Assembly (NCBI RefSeq): GCF_963662255.1
Contig: NC_085052.1
Location: 6,616,807 to 6,680,806 of the forward strand
DNA length: 64,000 nt
Direction of reading: 5' to 3'
Origin: Cinclus cinclus
Lineage: Eukaryota > Chordata > Aves > Passeriformes > Cinclidae
Shown piece by piece: positions 14,201-29,200 of the stretch (position 1 is its first letter; each line of letters begins with the position of its first letter). The notes under the pieces were generated by a model that worked only from the letters and a program-made list of their open reading frames with translations, had not been told where the DNA came from and did not search any database. The position numbers and the translations under genes were made by a program.

Positions 14201-17200
14201 TTTGGAGCAGATAATTTCTCTATAGTCAGGAAAAGTGGAAACAAAAAGACAATCAAAGAAAGAGGTCTGGTTGCTCTGCTGGTAGAAGACAATGTGAATA
14301 TAGATTTTAGACCAAGATTTACCAGTACACTGCCCTGCCTTTTCTTTTTTGTAGATTTTGTGTCTTTTGTGCAACTACGCAGCAAACCAGTGTGTTGCTA
14401 GTTTACTCTGGTAACAGCAATACTTTAATAATGAAAACTTCAGTTGATATTAAGTATAAAGCTGCATAAATAACATTTGTTAATGGCCTTCTGTTTCCTA
14501 TCATGAAGTCTTTTGTAGTCATTAAGATGACCTCTGTATAGCAAAGAGGGCTTATATCTCTCTCTTCAGTCCTTGGTCAAAACTCTTGGAAGAGGGCAAG
14601 GGGGGTTTTCTACCCAGTGGTATAAAATCCCTAGGTTTTAAAGCTTATCTGGATGAAAAGGAAAGGAAATACTAGAAAAAAATCCTCTGCATTTACACTG
14701 TATTTTCCAGCCTTGTTCCTGCTCCAAAGTGTTGTTCAGCTGCAAGTAGTTCCTTTCTGTGCATTGAAATCCTGACACTGGGCTGAGAAAGAATTTGTGC
14801 CATGCAATGACTTGCAGAATTAGGGTCCAGGCTGCTGTTTAGGATTGGATGAGGGTGCCAGGAGCCAAGCAAGTCAATTGCATTAATGAACCTGAGAAAT
14901 GGAAAACTGTTCTTGGGTTTTCTGCTTTGCTCCCCCATGCAACCTTAAGCCTGTCCCTTTTTGAACACTACTGAAGTACATATGTACTTCTGGAAGTTGA
15001 GTGGAATTGCAAGCCAGAATGTATCTGTACTTTAAAATTCTTTCTGATTCACACCAGTCTCCTATGTTACAAAACAAGATCTATTCCAGACCTTTTTGGT
15101 CACTCTCTTGCCTGTCTTCGAAAGAGTGATGTGTACGCACAATCGTAATAGGGATTCTCTAAATGCAGAGGACAGATGTGCCTCTTGCTCCTCCAGCTGT
15201 GACATCAGGTGTACAGCTGTGCATTCCAGCTGCAGGCAGCCCAGTCTTGGCCCTGGTCTCAGGGAAGATTTTGTGAGTGTGTTGGAATCTGTGTTGTGAG
15301 CAGTGAAGGTAAGTGAGACCGCAGTGCTCATTTCAGGGCCTGCTCAAGAACAGACTCCAAATAAGAAGCAGACCTTAAAGAGAAAAGAAACTTTTTAATA
15401 CATCTGAGTTATTCTTGCTATTTGAAAAGACAGATGTTCCAGTCTTCTGAAAATGTCATGATGGCAATTTTAAGGGATTATCCTAAAGGTGTCATTCTAA
15501 TTGCTCAAGTGTTAGTGAAATAAAGGTGATGAATGACGATAGTTGAGGAGGCTTCTGCTGGTCTTCTGCTTCATAAACTTATGCTCTGTTCTACAATTTC
15601 CCCTCTAATGCTGAAAAACATGGCTTGAGAGAATTGCTTAAAGAAGCAACCCAAATATTTAATTGTCAGAACAGTTCCTATCTCTGGAGATTATCTAAGT
15701 ATGTACTTCCCTGTTTTTGAAATGCTTACAAATGAAAGTTAGCAAAAGAAGATACGCTATTTCTGATCATGGGAGGCATGTGTCAGTCTCAGGAAAATAC
15801 TGACTAATTTTTGAACTCTTCCCTTAGTTTCTCACATGGTTATTGAGGAAGTGAACTGTATTCAGAACCATCTTGAAATTGAGAAGACATGCCGAGAAAG
15901 TGCTGAGGCTTTGGCTTCTAAGGTAAGGAGAATTATGGTGATGCTGCTTTTTCTGATCTATTTATTCACCTATTGATCTATTCATTTATTTAAAACTTGA
16001 GATTGTATGCATGACCCTTATATGTTTCTGTATAGTCTTGTGAACCTGTGAAATAGTTTGAAAGTGGCAAAACACTGATAGCCAGATGTGAGATGCAAAA
16101 CACCATTCCTGCCTTTAAAGAAAAAAATACCCATTCTGTTTCTGTTTTCATGGACCATCATCCTGATCTCTAGTTTTTGTATGCATTTAGGTTAAATGGA
16201 GAATAAATCTTAGAACTTCTCTGTGTGAAAACAATAATGAGCATTTCAGTGTCTAAATCAAATGGAAAAAGTCAACCACTGCGTTACATTTCAGGTGATT
16301 GTTTATGAAAGCAAAGCAAGGGCAGGGGAAAGGTGACCTCCACTGCTCTGTTGATTGCGTCTAGTCTGATGAATTTAGCAAGTGTGTAATTTTCTATATT
16401 CCATCTCATCAGAAGTGCATTATTATTAAAGAATGTTTTTATCTCTCTTATATATTTTTGGTTGTGTAAAATGCATCTGAGCCACTTCATCAGAAAATGG
16501 ATTACAGCAATTTTGAACCAAATTTCATTAGCAATGCTGACTGCCTTTTTTTCCCCTCTTTTTTTCCCATCCCTCCCTCCCCATTCCCTGCCCAAAGTAC
16601 ATCCTTAGATATGGTAAAAATCACACCAGCAAGAAATCACTTTAATTTAGATGCATTAGCAATGTACTTTCTGGAGGTATTTACTTAATTGTTTGCATAA
16701 TGACACTATATTAGAATTCATAAGATAGACAATCAGCATATAAGTAAGAAAATGAACACATTTATGCAACTTGTCTTCTTCTCTGCACTTTCCCTGTAAT
16801 GCACGTACAAGGGCAGTTCAAAGACTCGCCTTGCTCCGTGGGGCTGTTTGTCTGTGAGCTGACTGCACCATGGAGGGCTCCTCACACCACTCTCCTCGCT
16901 TGCTCACTGTCATTCTTTGGGAATGAGAGAAGCAATTCTTGAATAAATCTCCCATAGTTGAAGGGCTGAGGATAAGGTAAATCAAAGATTACTTAGGTAA
17001 AAATGCAGGGTCACATGAACTGTACAGTGTATGTTTGCTTTGAAGATACATATTGGACTTATGAAGTCCGTGTTGACTTTGGCATGTGGTGTGTCATTAC
17101 TGGAAAATTAAGTCTCATTCTTAAACCTAAGCACGGGGAATACTTGGCTTGGTGGGTGGGCAGTCACCCTGACATTTACCTGAACACCACTGGGCCTATG

Positions 17201-20200
17201 CTGCACTCACAACTGCTGCTGTGAAGTGTCTAAATACAGGACAGTGAAAGAAATGATGAGAATTAAACATTTGCATTTGCATTAAACTGGGCCCTGTTCA
17301 GTTTTTCTTGATCAAGACAGAGATGCCTTGTAGAATCTCTTCTGTACCATCCACCAACCAGTCATGGTATCTGTGGTATCTGACTTGTGGTCTGACCCAT
17401 AAAGAATTGGTGCATGAGATGGCTCTCATCTTATTTATGTTGACTCTACAGTAATAACTCAACAGAATTTTGAGATAATTCTGTTGTGACTAGGAATGTA
17501 GTAGTGGCAGTATTTGTAGTTTATAAGCAAAATAGGGCATAGGATAAAGTAAGAATTTTTATTTAACCAATAGATCCAACTTGGAAAACCAGATGAGCTT
17601 TCAAGGGCACAAACTTTTCTTCAGGTCAGTCAGTTGGGACTCCTGGTACATGTTTAAAGGTGAGGAGCTGAAGCAGCTGTCACAAAGCATGTGTAGCATT
17701 AAGTCATCTTGATAGTTGATTTGATTGATTTAAACCTGCACAGTATTTATTAAACAGAAGTACTAGAGAGGAAAAAAGGGCATGGATAAAGCATGATGTT
17801 GAATTCAGGCCTCTCAGAGGAAAAAGTGGACAAGCACCTCATCTTCAGACCATTGTAATCTTGAATGGAACTTTAATCTAATGTTACTTTCGTCTTCTTT
17901 GTTTGATAGATCTTTTAATGACAAAAAACAGTTGACTTTTTTTCTTGCCCAGCATCTTAAAGACGGACTAACTAGCTTCTTACTGTTTGTACTTCTCACC
18001 TTTCAGCTGAACAAAGAAAATAAAACCTTGAAGAGAATTAGTATGCTTTGTATGGCCAAACTGGGTCCAGAAATTATCACTGAAGAGATTAATATTGATG
18101 AGGATGAATCATCCACGGATACAGAAGCTACCTCAGGATCATGCAATTCTGTGCACTGTCAGCAGCAAATAAAAGGTGAGAGCATTGTTGCTGATCCTAC
18201 ACCACTATTCAAGGCAGAAGTTGTCTGAAGAGCAGCAGTGTTGGTTTGGAGCAGAGTCTGGTCGTGTTCCGAGTCGTGTTTCTGGGAGTGGTCAGAATCA
18301 AATGATTTCCAGGAATGACTAAGAACATGTTGGGCTGGTAGTGTGTAACATAAATGGTGGGGGATACAGCCTGCAGAAGAAGGTTAATGCAATAGGAAAA
18401 TGAGATCTGCCCAGCTAAAAGAGTTCAATGCTACTGAATCAGTAGAAGAAATATTTCCTAAAACCCTTAACAAAATAAAAGGTAAACAGAAGGACAAGGT
18501 CACCTTCAACTGCAGTGTCATTATTTCAGAGCTTATCAGACAGAACTCTCCATTTCTGTTTCCATTATGTAGCTTTGTATGTGCAAACTTCATTCATGAA
18601 GTTCTGGAGCTCTTAACACACAAGCAGACTAAAGAATGACTTGTACTGGATGTAACAGCAAAACTGGAGAACATGGAAGTATATTCATCAGACAGAACTG
18701 TGCTTTTTTTTCCCAGAAATTTCTGGTTCTTTTTTTTTTTTTTTTGAAAGGCGGTTAATATCAGCCTTATTTCTCATCCCTGTGATGAAGTCATTGTGAT
18801 TTTCTACATTGTTGTGTCATAGTATCCAAAAAATGGGAATGGTCACATTCTGGATTTTGTGACAATAGACATCAAGTGTTTAATTTCTTCAAAAAAAGGC
18901 TTTTGCTTTTGAGCAGCAAATTATGTTTAGGTACAATTTTTTTTTTTAACTGTCAGTATGACCTTGTTAATTGTTGTCTTTTTGAATGCAGCAGCCGAAG
19001 TGGTACAAAGTATCACTGAGGAAAAATTACGAGTGTTGTAAAAATGCTTGTGAAACATCCCACCAAAGAAATAAGGTGTCATAGTGCTCTTCTACAATCA
19101 GTTTTCTATCCTCCAGATGTAGGAAAAGGCAGCAAATGGTGTGATGCACACCATGCAACCCATCTGAATGGGAAATAAGGCTTTGGAATAACTCCTGCCT
19201 TTACTGGAGAAGAATACTGTGTCAAGAATACATTTAGAGAGCAAACACTGGCTGCACATCAGATGGGAGCATTGTTAGGAGGGTAGCAAGGTCCAGTCAG
19301 AGCAATATTGAGGAAAGGTTTTCACGTATCTGCTTTCTGTCATGACGAACAATTCATTAATGCATGAAAAGTGGTGTTTTGGAGATCTTCTAAGTCCTTT
19401 AGCCTTCTTACCATTCAAGAAAGTTTCAACTGTTTCTTGGAATGATTTCTTCCCTCCCACCATTTTTATGTAAGGATACATAAATGAGGATGTAAAACCT
19501 GAGGCTCTCTGTGGTATTGTGCATATGCTTTCTCCTCTGCATAGTGAGGTTAATATAAGTGTTGTAAAATCAGAAGTTTACCCAAGTCCCATAAATTTTA
19601 GTGAGACTTTTCTCCCCCATTAAGTTCTCTGGAGAGTGTAAATCCATAAATTGGCCAGTGTATATCAAGTGCAATGGATAAACTGTACAATGTGTATCAA
19701 GAATCTTCTGGGAAAACAGGTATTTTTATTTACTTTATAAAGTGTATGCTTTTAGTGTAGAGGACAGTAAATCTGAGGGTCCAGATCTGAAGGGGGGGGG
19801 GGGGGGATTCTGGTGTAGTATAGACATTTTCAAGATGTGAGACCAAACAGAATGACATCCAGCATGTCATCATCATCTGCAATTGATTAGCCACAGTTTT
19901 CTCAATTCAAGGCTAGTATTCAATGAGCAGCAATGCTGTGAAATACTGGAAGCAGGTGGGGAATGAGAGCACTTACTGGAAGGTAATATGTATCAATAAA
20001 TTTTTGTTTTTGTGGTGATTCTATGTTAACCTAAACCTTGATATATTATGTATGCAAACTGATCTCCTCTTAAGAAGTGATTATAATCAAATGTTTTATT
20101 CCATTGTGAATTTAATTTATTTCATATTTTAATAATTAAGGAACAAACATTCTGAAGGGAAAATTACAAGCATTAGCTCTTCCATCAGTAAAGGTTATAT

Positions 20201-23200
20201 TCTGACTCTGTTCTCATAAGGTTACAAAGACTATAAATTGGCAGCTGTTCAGGCCAATTTCTTCTGTGAAAACCTCCCAAGTATTAACTGCCTGTTGTTT
20301 TGTTTATTCCCTTGTGACAAGAACTCACGATCCAAAAAGAATTGAAGTGCATTAATTTGTTTAAAGGATGTTTCTTAAGGATTGCTTTCTGCTGCTTCCA
20401 TACCAGAGTCTCTGTGATGTTACAGTCTCGAGAGCAGGACTGAGGACCCTCTGTGGTGGCAGGACTGGCCCTGTTACAGCAGGAAATGAATCATTCAAAA
20501 TGCAAATAAAGACAGCAGGACTGAACAAGGAGCTTACCTCAACAGAGTAAATCTGAAACTGTGGCCCAGTTACAGATCTGTTACTTGACACTTATGCGAA
20601 GTTCATAAATTATTGAGGATGTTCCTTGATTACAGCTGATGCTTGATATGTAGTTCAGGTGTTTCATACTCAACTGTACTTGCATTGCTTTGACATTTCC
20701 TTTGTTGTTGTTTTTTGAATAAAATATATTCTTCATTTCCTTCCTCAAACTTAGAGCTGCGAGATCAAATCGTATCTGCTCATGAGGAAAAGAAGACCTT
20801 GGCCATTGAACTGGAAAACCTGAGGTGCAAACTTGCAGAAGTAATTGAAGAAGTATGTATTGTACCATGGAAAGTGAGACCTGTTAGCATGGAGTTGGTA
20901 CTTTCTGTAGTTTATTTTGCTAAAAACACTCAGTTGTGAAGTTAATTGAATACTGTCTAATCTCAGGTCCTGCCAGTGATGGATCCTGCAAGAGACCCTC
21001 TATGTCACAGTCCAGTCTGCCACTGTAGCTGGCTCATGACTTCTCCTTACCTGTTTGATCTGTTCTAATGCCCATATTACATCTTGTCACCTCCCCTTCC
21101 TGACAGCCCCTCACCCATCACAGCCTGCAGGGGTATTTTTTGATTTCCTTAAAACCACAGATGTGTAAGAAATACTTTTGTAGGGCATGTAGTTTAATCA
21201 CTGGTGCTACTTTATTCAGTATATCCTTAAGTTTAGCCATTGGCAGTGCTGTGTCATAATAATTAGACCAGCAAAATGGCTTTTCAAGCCAACAGAGTTT
21301 CGTTCCTGCTTGAAAACTGGTAAGCCATGTACTGATGCAAATCAGGACTTAGTGGCTCTTCCTGTCAATGCAACACTTGCATTCAGAAAGACACAGGTGA
21401 CAGCATTTGGACAATAAATAGAGCCCAGGAAAAACAAACAAAACAAAACAGGAGTCTGACTATATTAAAATGCAAATAGTCAAGTAACTTTCCAACCAGG
21501 TGCTATGGCACCTAACCCTGAAAGGTTCCAAAGATCATATATCTGCAGCTGTGGCTGGAGCATGCCATGGGAGGTTTAGTTCATAACCCCTTTATGACAT
21601 CTGTTACAACATCTGTAAGGTGGAGTAGAAAATGCTTTCCATCCCACTGGAAACAACAGCACCAAGCCAAACTTAGGAAACAGAGCTACTGACAGCAAAA
21701 TACTGCTTGCATTATGTATGTGCTGCATGCCTTAGGCCATTAACTAGAGTGCTCGTTTTGACGTGTTCTTTATACTTTTCTAGGTAAATAAGTTGAAAGA
21801 AGAAAAGGTTGTTTTGACAACCGAAGTTAATAAGCAACAAAAACTGCTGGAGAAATGTAACAGAGGTGTGTAGTCTCAGCAGGTTCTCTAAGAGTTTGCT
21901 ACATCCTTTGCAGCTTTTCTGCTGCACTTCAAAGAGCAGGTTACAGAACAGTGACTCCTGTCCAGATCTGACACTCGACCTTATTGCTGCAGGCACTGCA
22001 TCAACTCATGCACTGTTCCAGACTCTCTACTCCAGGAAAAAGTGACAACATAAATAGCAGGTGTTACCTGAGAATAGGGAAACCTTTTCCTGTGTGGTGC
22101 AAGTGGAAAACCAGGGCAGGGGCACAGTCCTTCACAGAGATGGGGTTTGAACCTTAATCTCCTGTTCTCCTAAATCGTTACACCAGCCTTCCTTTTAGTT
22201 GGGATGCAGCTTCTAGTTTTGAATGTTGAAAGTCTTGGGAGCAACTTGTTTTATGATCAGAGGTTGATGAGAAAAAGGAATGTTGGAAATCTTATTTTTC
22301 ACATTCTAAGTTATGGAAGGAAATCAGAAGTTTTCTTTTACTGGAAAGAGAAGAGAGATAAAACCAGGGCAGGGAAAGTCTAAAAAGAGGGATGGCTCAG
22401 AAAAGGAAAGCTGTTGCTTAATGAAGGTGTTTCTACATGAGTAATAGTTGATTCCAAAGAAGTTTAGAGGAGAAGAAAAAGTTTTTAGGGCCTGGGTTAC
22501 TCTGCCCTTTCCTCTTGTTGCTTATTAAGCCTTAAGAAATTAAAAAAGTTTTGGTAAAAAGCCTCACTGGGTATTTTCCTGAAGTGGAAGACAATGGGTC
22601 TGGCTGAGATATAGTAGGGCATATGCTGTTAGCTTTTTCCAGGTGTCCATCTTCTACCCTCTTATCCCTTCAGTGTGTCTGCATTTCCTTAACCTATGAC
22701 AGGCAGTACTTGAAGGCTCTTACAACACCAAACTTCAGAACAGTTGATTAAACACATTAGCTTGAAGCTTTTCAAGATGGGATAATATGGCAGATTGAAA
22801 TTTTTTCTTTTTTCTAAGCATTATGAAAAGAAAAACCCCTAGTTTCACATTTGCCTGTGTTTCTGGAAGGAAGAGTTAAATTAAAGCAAGACGTGTTTGT
22901 GTGCATGAAATGAGCTACCAAGTATTCAATACCTCCTGTATCCTGTGCTTATGTGGCACTGTGCTGGAGCTGTGCACTCAGTGCATTCCAGTCAGAGTTG
23001 ATCTTAACTCTTTCTAAGTATGTAGTTTGTTTGTTGGATATTTTTTGTGTATGTGTGGTTGTTTTTTGTTTATTTGCTTTTTTTCAAATTAGCATCACTT
23101 TGAGAGTCAGGTATCCTGGGATGTGTATCCCACTGTCTATAAATTACCACTTAGCTCATCTCCAAACCGTGTAAACAAATACGGATTCCTCAGGAATAGC

Positions 23201-26200
23201 ATAGTCTTTGATAGATGCAGCAAAGCTCTTTAGAGGCAAAGAGAGGCAAAATATGGTTTGTGGTACTTGATGCCTGTTACTGGAGATTTTGAGTCTGAAG
23301 AGGATGAGTATTACTCTGTTCAGAAGATTAGTAATTGTGCATATATATGTGGTGAGGTTCAGGACAAATACTGCAAAGAGGGCTGTGTATGGAAATGTGA
23401 AACTAGGTCATGCTGTCAGTCAAGGATTCATGGTACTAGGGAATAGCAGCTTAACTGGGTAAATCAACTAGTACTTCTTTTGATCTGTTCCACTTTTACT
23501 TCTGATCTTGTCTTGTTCTTATAAAGTGTCTGTGCTGGCAGTAGAGGAATATGAAGAGCTTCATGAAAACTTTGAGCTGGAAAAGAACTTGCGGAAGAAA
23601 GCAGAGTCATTTGCACAAGAGGTGAGTAGTCAAGGAAAGATTAGGACATTGCAATGGGCAAGACCTTACCAGCTTAGATGACTTGATTTCAATTCCCAGC
23701 TCTCATCCAACCCCAGATACTACTTACATAACTTTTGTATTTCACCCATAACAGTTTACTGTTTCAACAAGTATTTTGTAAAGCAGTTTGGAATTATTCA
23801 TGCAATCTTACCTATGCCCCCTTTCAAGACAAGACTTTAAATTTACCATGGGCTTAGTTTGCTACATCCCAGCGTGGAATATGTAGTGGTTGGAACTGGT
23901 AGGGATTAACTGTCTTTCTGGTGGTGTAATTTGAAGGATGCTTTTTTTCCTGAAGAAAATGTGGACTCCTATAAACGGTGTTGCAAAACTACAGTATCAA
24001 GTGGGAGACACATTTTGAAAGATTATATTGAAAGTACTTTTTGTAATTGCCTGACAGTCTGACAGACAACTTATGTACAATGCCAAAGAAATGCTGATTA
24101 TTTGCAAACAAGTATTTCTTGGGTTTTGTCATTATTTAGTTGCGTTTTCCAGAGTATGTGCCCCTTTTGGTGCAGACTGTCAAGAGTAGCTGTTCACTTG
24201 AAGGTTTTTATTCCATAAAGTTCTCTTATCCAAAAGGGAATCACTGCAAACACACAATCACTACAAAATCACAACAGTGAACTTCAGGCCTGCATTATTC
24301 TTCCCTTTCTGTACCTGCTTGTCTTCCTGTGGTATTGTGCTGTTCAAAAAGATTTTCAGAACAGTTTTAAAATACATGGCCCTGTGACAACAAAGACATT
24401 GCTGATTCATGTTTAAGGAAGCAATATCTAAAATTACTTTAAAAACCTGCTATCACTGGCCTGGTTTCACACTGATGGTGTCCCTTGAGTGACCTGAGAC
24501 ATTAGGCAGGCTCTGGCCCACAAGTGCATCCACAGCAGCACAGTTTTCTGCTCGAGTGAGGCTGTGTGAGCTTCCTCTCACCAGGACCATGTCGCAAGGT
24601 CACAGCTGTGTTTGGAGAGCTGAGTTTTCTAGGATGTGCTTACAGTAGCTCTGTTTGGATTATGCTAAGGATGTTCAGGGGTTTTCTGCCTGCTTTGATT
24701 AGCCATCTCTCTCTATATATAAAATGTTGCTTTTAAACCTCAAGATTTCTGCTGGATTTTCACTTGGATTTTGCAAAAGCCGCAGTAGCTGGTTGTGATA
24801 AGCTGTGCAGTGTTTGGAGAAGGAAGAGCTCTGAGTAAAGGGTAATACTGCATATGCAGTGCTTTGTTTTTGATTTGTTTGAAGCACTTTCAGAAAGGAA
24901 AAAGGCTCCAAGTAATGTGGCTGTCACTGCAGCTGAAAAATGGCACATCTTAGTGTTCTGTATTTGTGATGTCTCAAACAGCCAAATGTGTGTTTTAACT
25001 CAGTAGAATTCAGAGCTGTGAAGGTGCCTGTGGAGGTGCCTGTTTGGTGGTGGGCATGTTGTCTGTCCAAGGGGCTGCAGCACCTTAAATGTGCCTTCAT
25101 GGTGTGGTTAGCCCATGCATTCAGACTCACCCCTTTCCCTTTTTCCATGACATGGCTTCATCTTCTGTCTTTGCACTACGGCTGCCCTGGGAGAGATCAG
25201 GGAAGTGGCTGGTGGGGGCTGCTTTTCAAAGGGATGCCCTTGGCCTCCTGCCCTTCTGACAGGTGAGGAGGATTCTGCACAGAGCAGGAGCACTTGGGAG
25301 TGCAGGTGTGAGACATAACGGGCAGGTGAGCATGTGTACAGAAGCTAGCACAGGTGGGGGAGAGGAGAGACATGGAGCAAGAGAGGGAGGGAGCAGGCAC
25401 ATATAGGAGTCAGAGAACACTTGAAAATCAGAGCTTTTGATTAAAATAAAAAAAAACTCAATACAGCTTTAATTATAGTCATGCTGCTGGCACCACCATA
25501 ATATATATTTAATTAATCAAATGTGATCCAACTTCAAACATTAGAATTCATGCTCTTTAGAGGTTCTAAAGAAACTGAGTAAATATTGTCAGCTGTGGTG
25601 TGGAGAGGGGGAAGGAAAAGGAGAGAGGTTTTGAAGTAAGTCACAATCCATTGTGAAAGGTACAGGAATCTGCATAAAAGAACTAAATAAATAGAGTGTG
25701 TAAGGGGCGGAGGCATGGAAAAATATGTGCCTACCTGAATAAAACAGGGTTGTTAACACTGGAATCTTGGCAAGCTTAACCAGAATTCTAGTGTCAGGTT
25801 TTAAGAGACACTTGAAGATCTCTCAGCTGCTTGTGGAGCAGTTTATAAGAAAACAAAGGAAGGCAGAGAGTATCTTGAAGGCCATTGCAATAATGTAGAG
25901 ATAGCCCTGAAAAGCGCTCTCCCACAAAGATGAGCAAAATACAATACATGCAGCCAAAGCAAGCCAAAAGCAGAACACGATGTAAGAAGCAAATTGAAAC
26001 TCTTAGCAATGTAAAAATGTTGTTAGTTTAACAAAATAATATTGTATAAGTGGTTTATTAAGCATACATCCTGCCTTGCAACAGTATTTTGTAAAATTAT
26101 TTTGGGGTTTAAGCCCAGCTTGGCAACTCAGCCCCACACAGCCACTTGCTCACCTTCCCCCCATAGGATGGGGGAGAAAACTGGAAGTTAAAAATGAGAT

Positions 26201-29200
26201 AACTCCTGGGTTGTGCTAGAGACTTTCCTAAGTAAAGCTAAAGCTGCACCCAAAAGCAAAGCAAAACAAGAAATTCACATGCAGCTTACCATGGGCAGAC
26301 AGATGCTCAGCCTTCTCTGGGGAAGCCGGGCTCTGTTAGGTACAGCAGCCACTTGGGAAGACAAACGCCATCACTCTGAATGTCCCTTTCTTCCTTCTTC
26401 TTCTTCCCCCAGCTTTACATGCAGAACATGATGCTCCATGGTCTGGACTGTCCCTGTAGGCGATTTGGGTCAGCTGTTCTGGCCCTGTCCCCTCCCAGCT
26501 CCTTGTGCACTCCCAGCTCATTCAGTGTGGGATGGGGTGAGGAGCAGAAAAGGCCTTGACTCCATGTGAGCGCTGCTGAATAATAATGAAATAATGAATT
26601 AGTAATGAAAATAATAATGAATAATGAAAATATCTTTCTTTAATCAATGTTTTCAGCACAAATTCAAAACAGCTGTAGTGAAGAAATACCAGCTACTGTG
26701 AAGAAAATTACTCTTCCAGCCAAAACCAACACAAGTGAACAGTTTATTATTAGTGTATGCTGGTGGAGAGAGAATCTCTGCACCTGAAGTGCTTTGGAAA
26801 CCTCATGGAGAAGAAACAATGTGCTCTCAAAGTTGACATTGAGCTGATTCTTTTCCTGCCCTCTGTATCTTGGACAAATAGAAATGAAGTGTCAAACTGC
26901 TGAGCAGTTTGTGAGGTTTCCTTTCACTTCTGAGGCTGGAACAGGCTTTTGCTCAAAATGCACAACCGGAAAAAGAAAAGAAAGGTTTCCCAAGTGTTTA
27001 TGGTAACCTGTAAAACAGTTTGCAGTTGAGAAGTTGAAAGGCTGCATTCAAAGGAACTGTGCTCCAGATGAATTAATTCAGTGAATCTCTAATGTGCATC
27101 GTTCATCTTTTCATTGACTTCCCTCCACAATTCTCACACCATCCTATAGCTGTTTGTGCTTTTAAGTAACCATTTCACAATGAAGTGTGTGTATTTAACT
27201 TGTTTTCCCTCAAAATACGTGCATCCCGTACCTGGGCCAGTGCAGAGCTGACTTTACTTACTCTGCGACTGAATCTCCCCATATTGAAAGACAAAGGTGG
27301 CTGTGAACTTGGGGAAAATCATTGTCACTCAGCAGGTGACTGCAGTATCTTGATGGCATGAGCTCCCAAAGACCTCTTCCTCAGGTGCATTTGTGACCTT
27401 TTGGGTTAATTTGTGAGAACTTTTGTATTAATATATTACATCTGTGAGTGGATACTGCAAAGCCCGCACTGGAGAAGCAGCTCTGTGCTTGCAAGCTCCA
27501 CGCTCTGTGCTTTACTGAGGATAGTTCAACTGCAGCTGGTGTCTGAAGATAATTAATTTGCAGTCCAGCTGACTGAACTGGATTTAATAATTAAAGAGAC
27601 ATAAGTAGTTAGTACTTGAATTCTCCTGAGCTTGGATGTTATCACTTTTGAAGCATGATGTAATGCTAATATGTTTCATCAAGCATTTTCCCAGGAAGAG
27701 GCTTGGGGAATGGTAACAGATGTATGCTCTAGGAAACTCTTTGGTGTCTTTCCCTCCCCGTCTCCTTTGCTCAGGCAATTTGTCCGTGGGGAGAAGAAAG
27801 TGAAGATGTTTCCTCCTTTTTCATGTGGTGTATGATCTACTTGTGAATCTATTAGGTGGTGTCTAAATGCTGTAAGGCAGTGAGCATTAGAGAATGTATC
27901 ACTGTGCTTCTACCATGACAAAAAGAAAACTGCAGGAAATGAAGAAATAAATAACAATAGAGATTATTTTTCCCCTGTATTTTGTGCAGTTATGCCTTAT
28001 AAGTGAAGAATAGGTGCTGTAGTTTGAGAAACGCTTTTGTACAGAACAGGCTGGTAAAATAAATAATGATCGGTTTTTAAGGAAGTCACATTGTTGATGG
28101 GAATACAGTCTGCTCACACTCAAAAGTGCATGCTCCAAGCACCTCTGTGATGAGAAGCAAATGACAAAAAATAGGCTTAATTCATCTACTCCAATTCTCC
28201 TATTCTGGCTGAATTAGACATCTTCTTTTGAGCCACAAAACTTAGCAGTGCTGCAGCTTTGTAGATCTTTAGAAACAGTCCCTTCAGAAGCCGTCTGGCA
28301 ATTAGCCAGGTAACTAAAATCAACTGGATTGTTTCTTTAGTGGTCAGAAGTATTACGAATCATCTGTGAGTGTCTCTTGGCTGTCCATGTTATGTATATG
28401 TCCTTTTTCATGGTCATACTGCTCACTTAATACAACTAGATTAGAATTTGACTCCACCAAATGAGTTTTGGTTTTTTTCCTGATTAGCCATTAAACTAAA
28501 AACCATACCTGAGGTTGTTTTTTAATCCTAACTTTAGAGCCACTTAGTGCCCTGTCTAGTCATAATTAGACATGATCACTCTGTCCTCCCCATCACATAA
28601 ATCCTTCAAACAGCCTGTTCTTTTAGGGAGATACAAAAGCCTTGATCCTACCTCTCTTGGGACTCATTTGAAGTCTGAACACAATCTCTAAGGCTTCAGG
28701 GTGCACACAATGCAAAGGGCATCAGCTCCTGTAAACTGTGACAAATGTGAATGGGTTACCCTTCTGTGACTCACTGATTCCTCACTAGGTTCTGGAGGGG
28801 ATGGGGCAGTGCTGCTGAGGATTGAAAAAAGGACCAGCTGCTCAGTTGAGTGATCTTCTGTTTGACACTTCCCAAGTTTGACTACCTTGCTTACTTACCT
28901 TTTGTTATTCTATTTATAATAGACAGTGTGCCACTGATTTTTATTTTACTTTATGCAACCCCTGATTACCTTATTAGAACAACACCTGCTGTATTAGGAT
29001 ATATTTCTCCCTTTGTACTGTAACAAGACAAAAAGGTTATTGCTCACAGCAAATACCCAAAGGATGTATAGGTGGTAGTGTAGCCATACATGGATATTAA
29101 GGAATTTCCTTTGTCATTGTTTTGCCCTTGGGAGAAGGGTTGGTTGGAAAGCATCCAGTTTTATCCTGAACCTTACTTGAACGACGGTTGGTATTCCCAG

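Noticed and set aside
17881..18006. Possible alternative SHTN1 start upstream of exon 5
   Set aside because: In-frame ATG exists but the sequence is intronic, with a clear TTTCAG acceptor at 18006 and no homology upstream of it.
26213..26521. Short open frames at 26213-26521
   Set aside because: They lie within the solo LTR and are non-coding.
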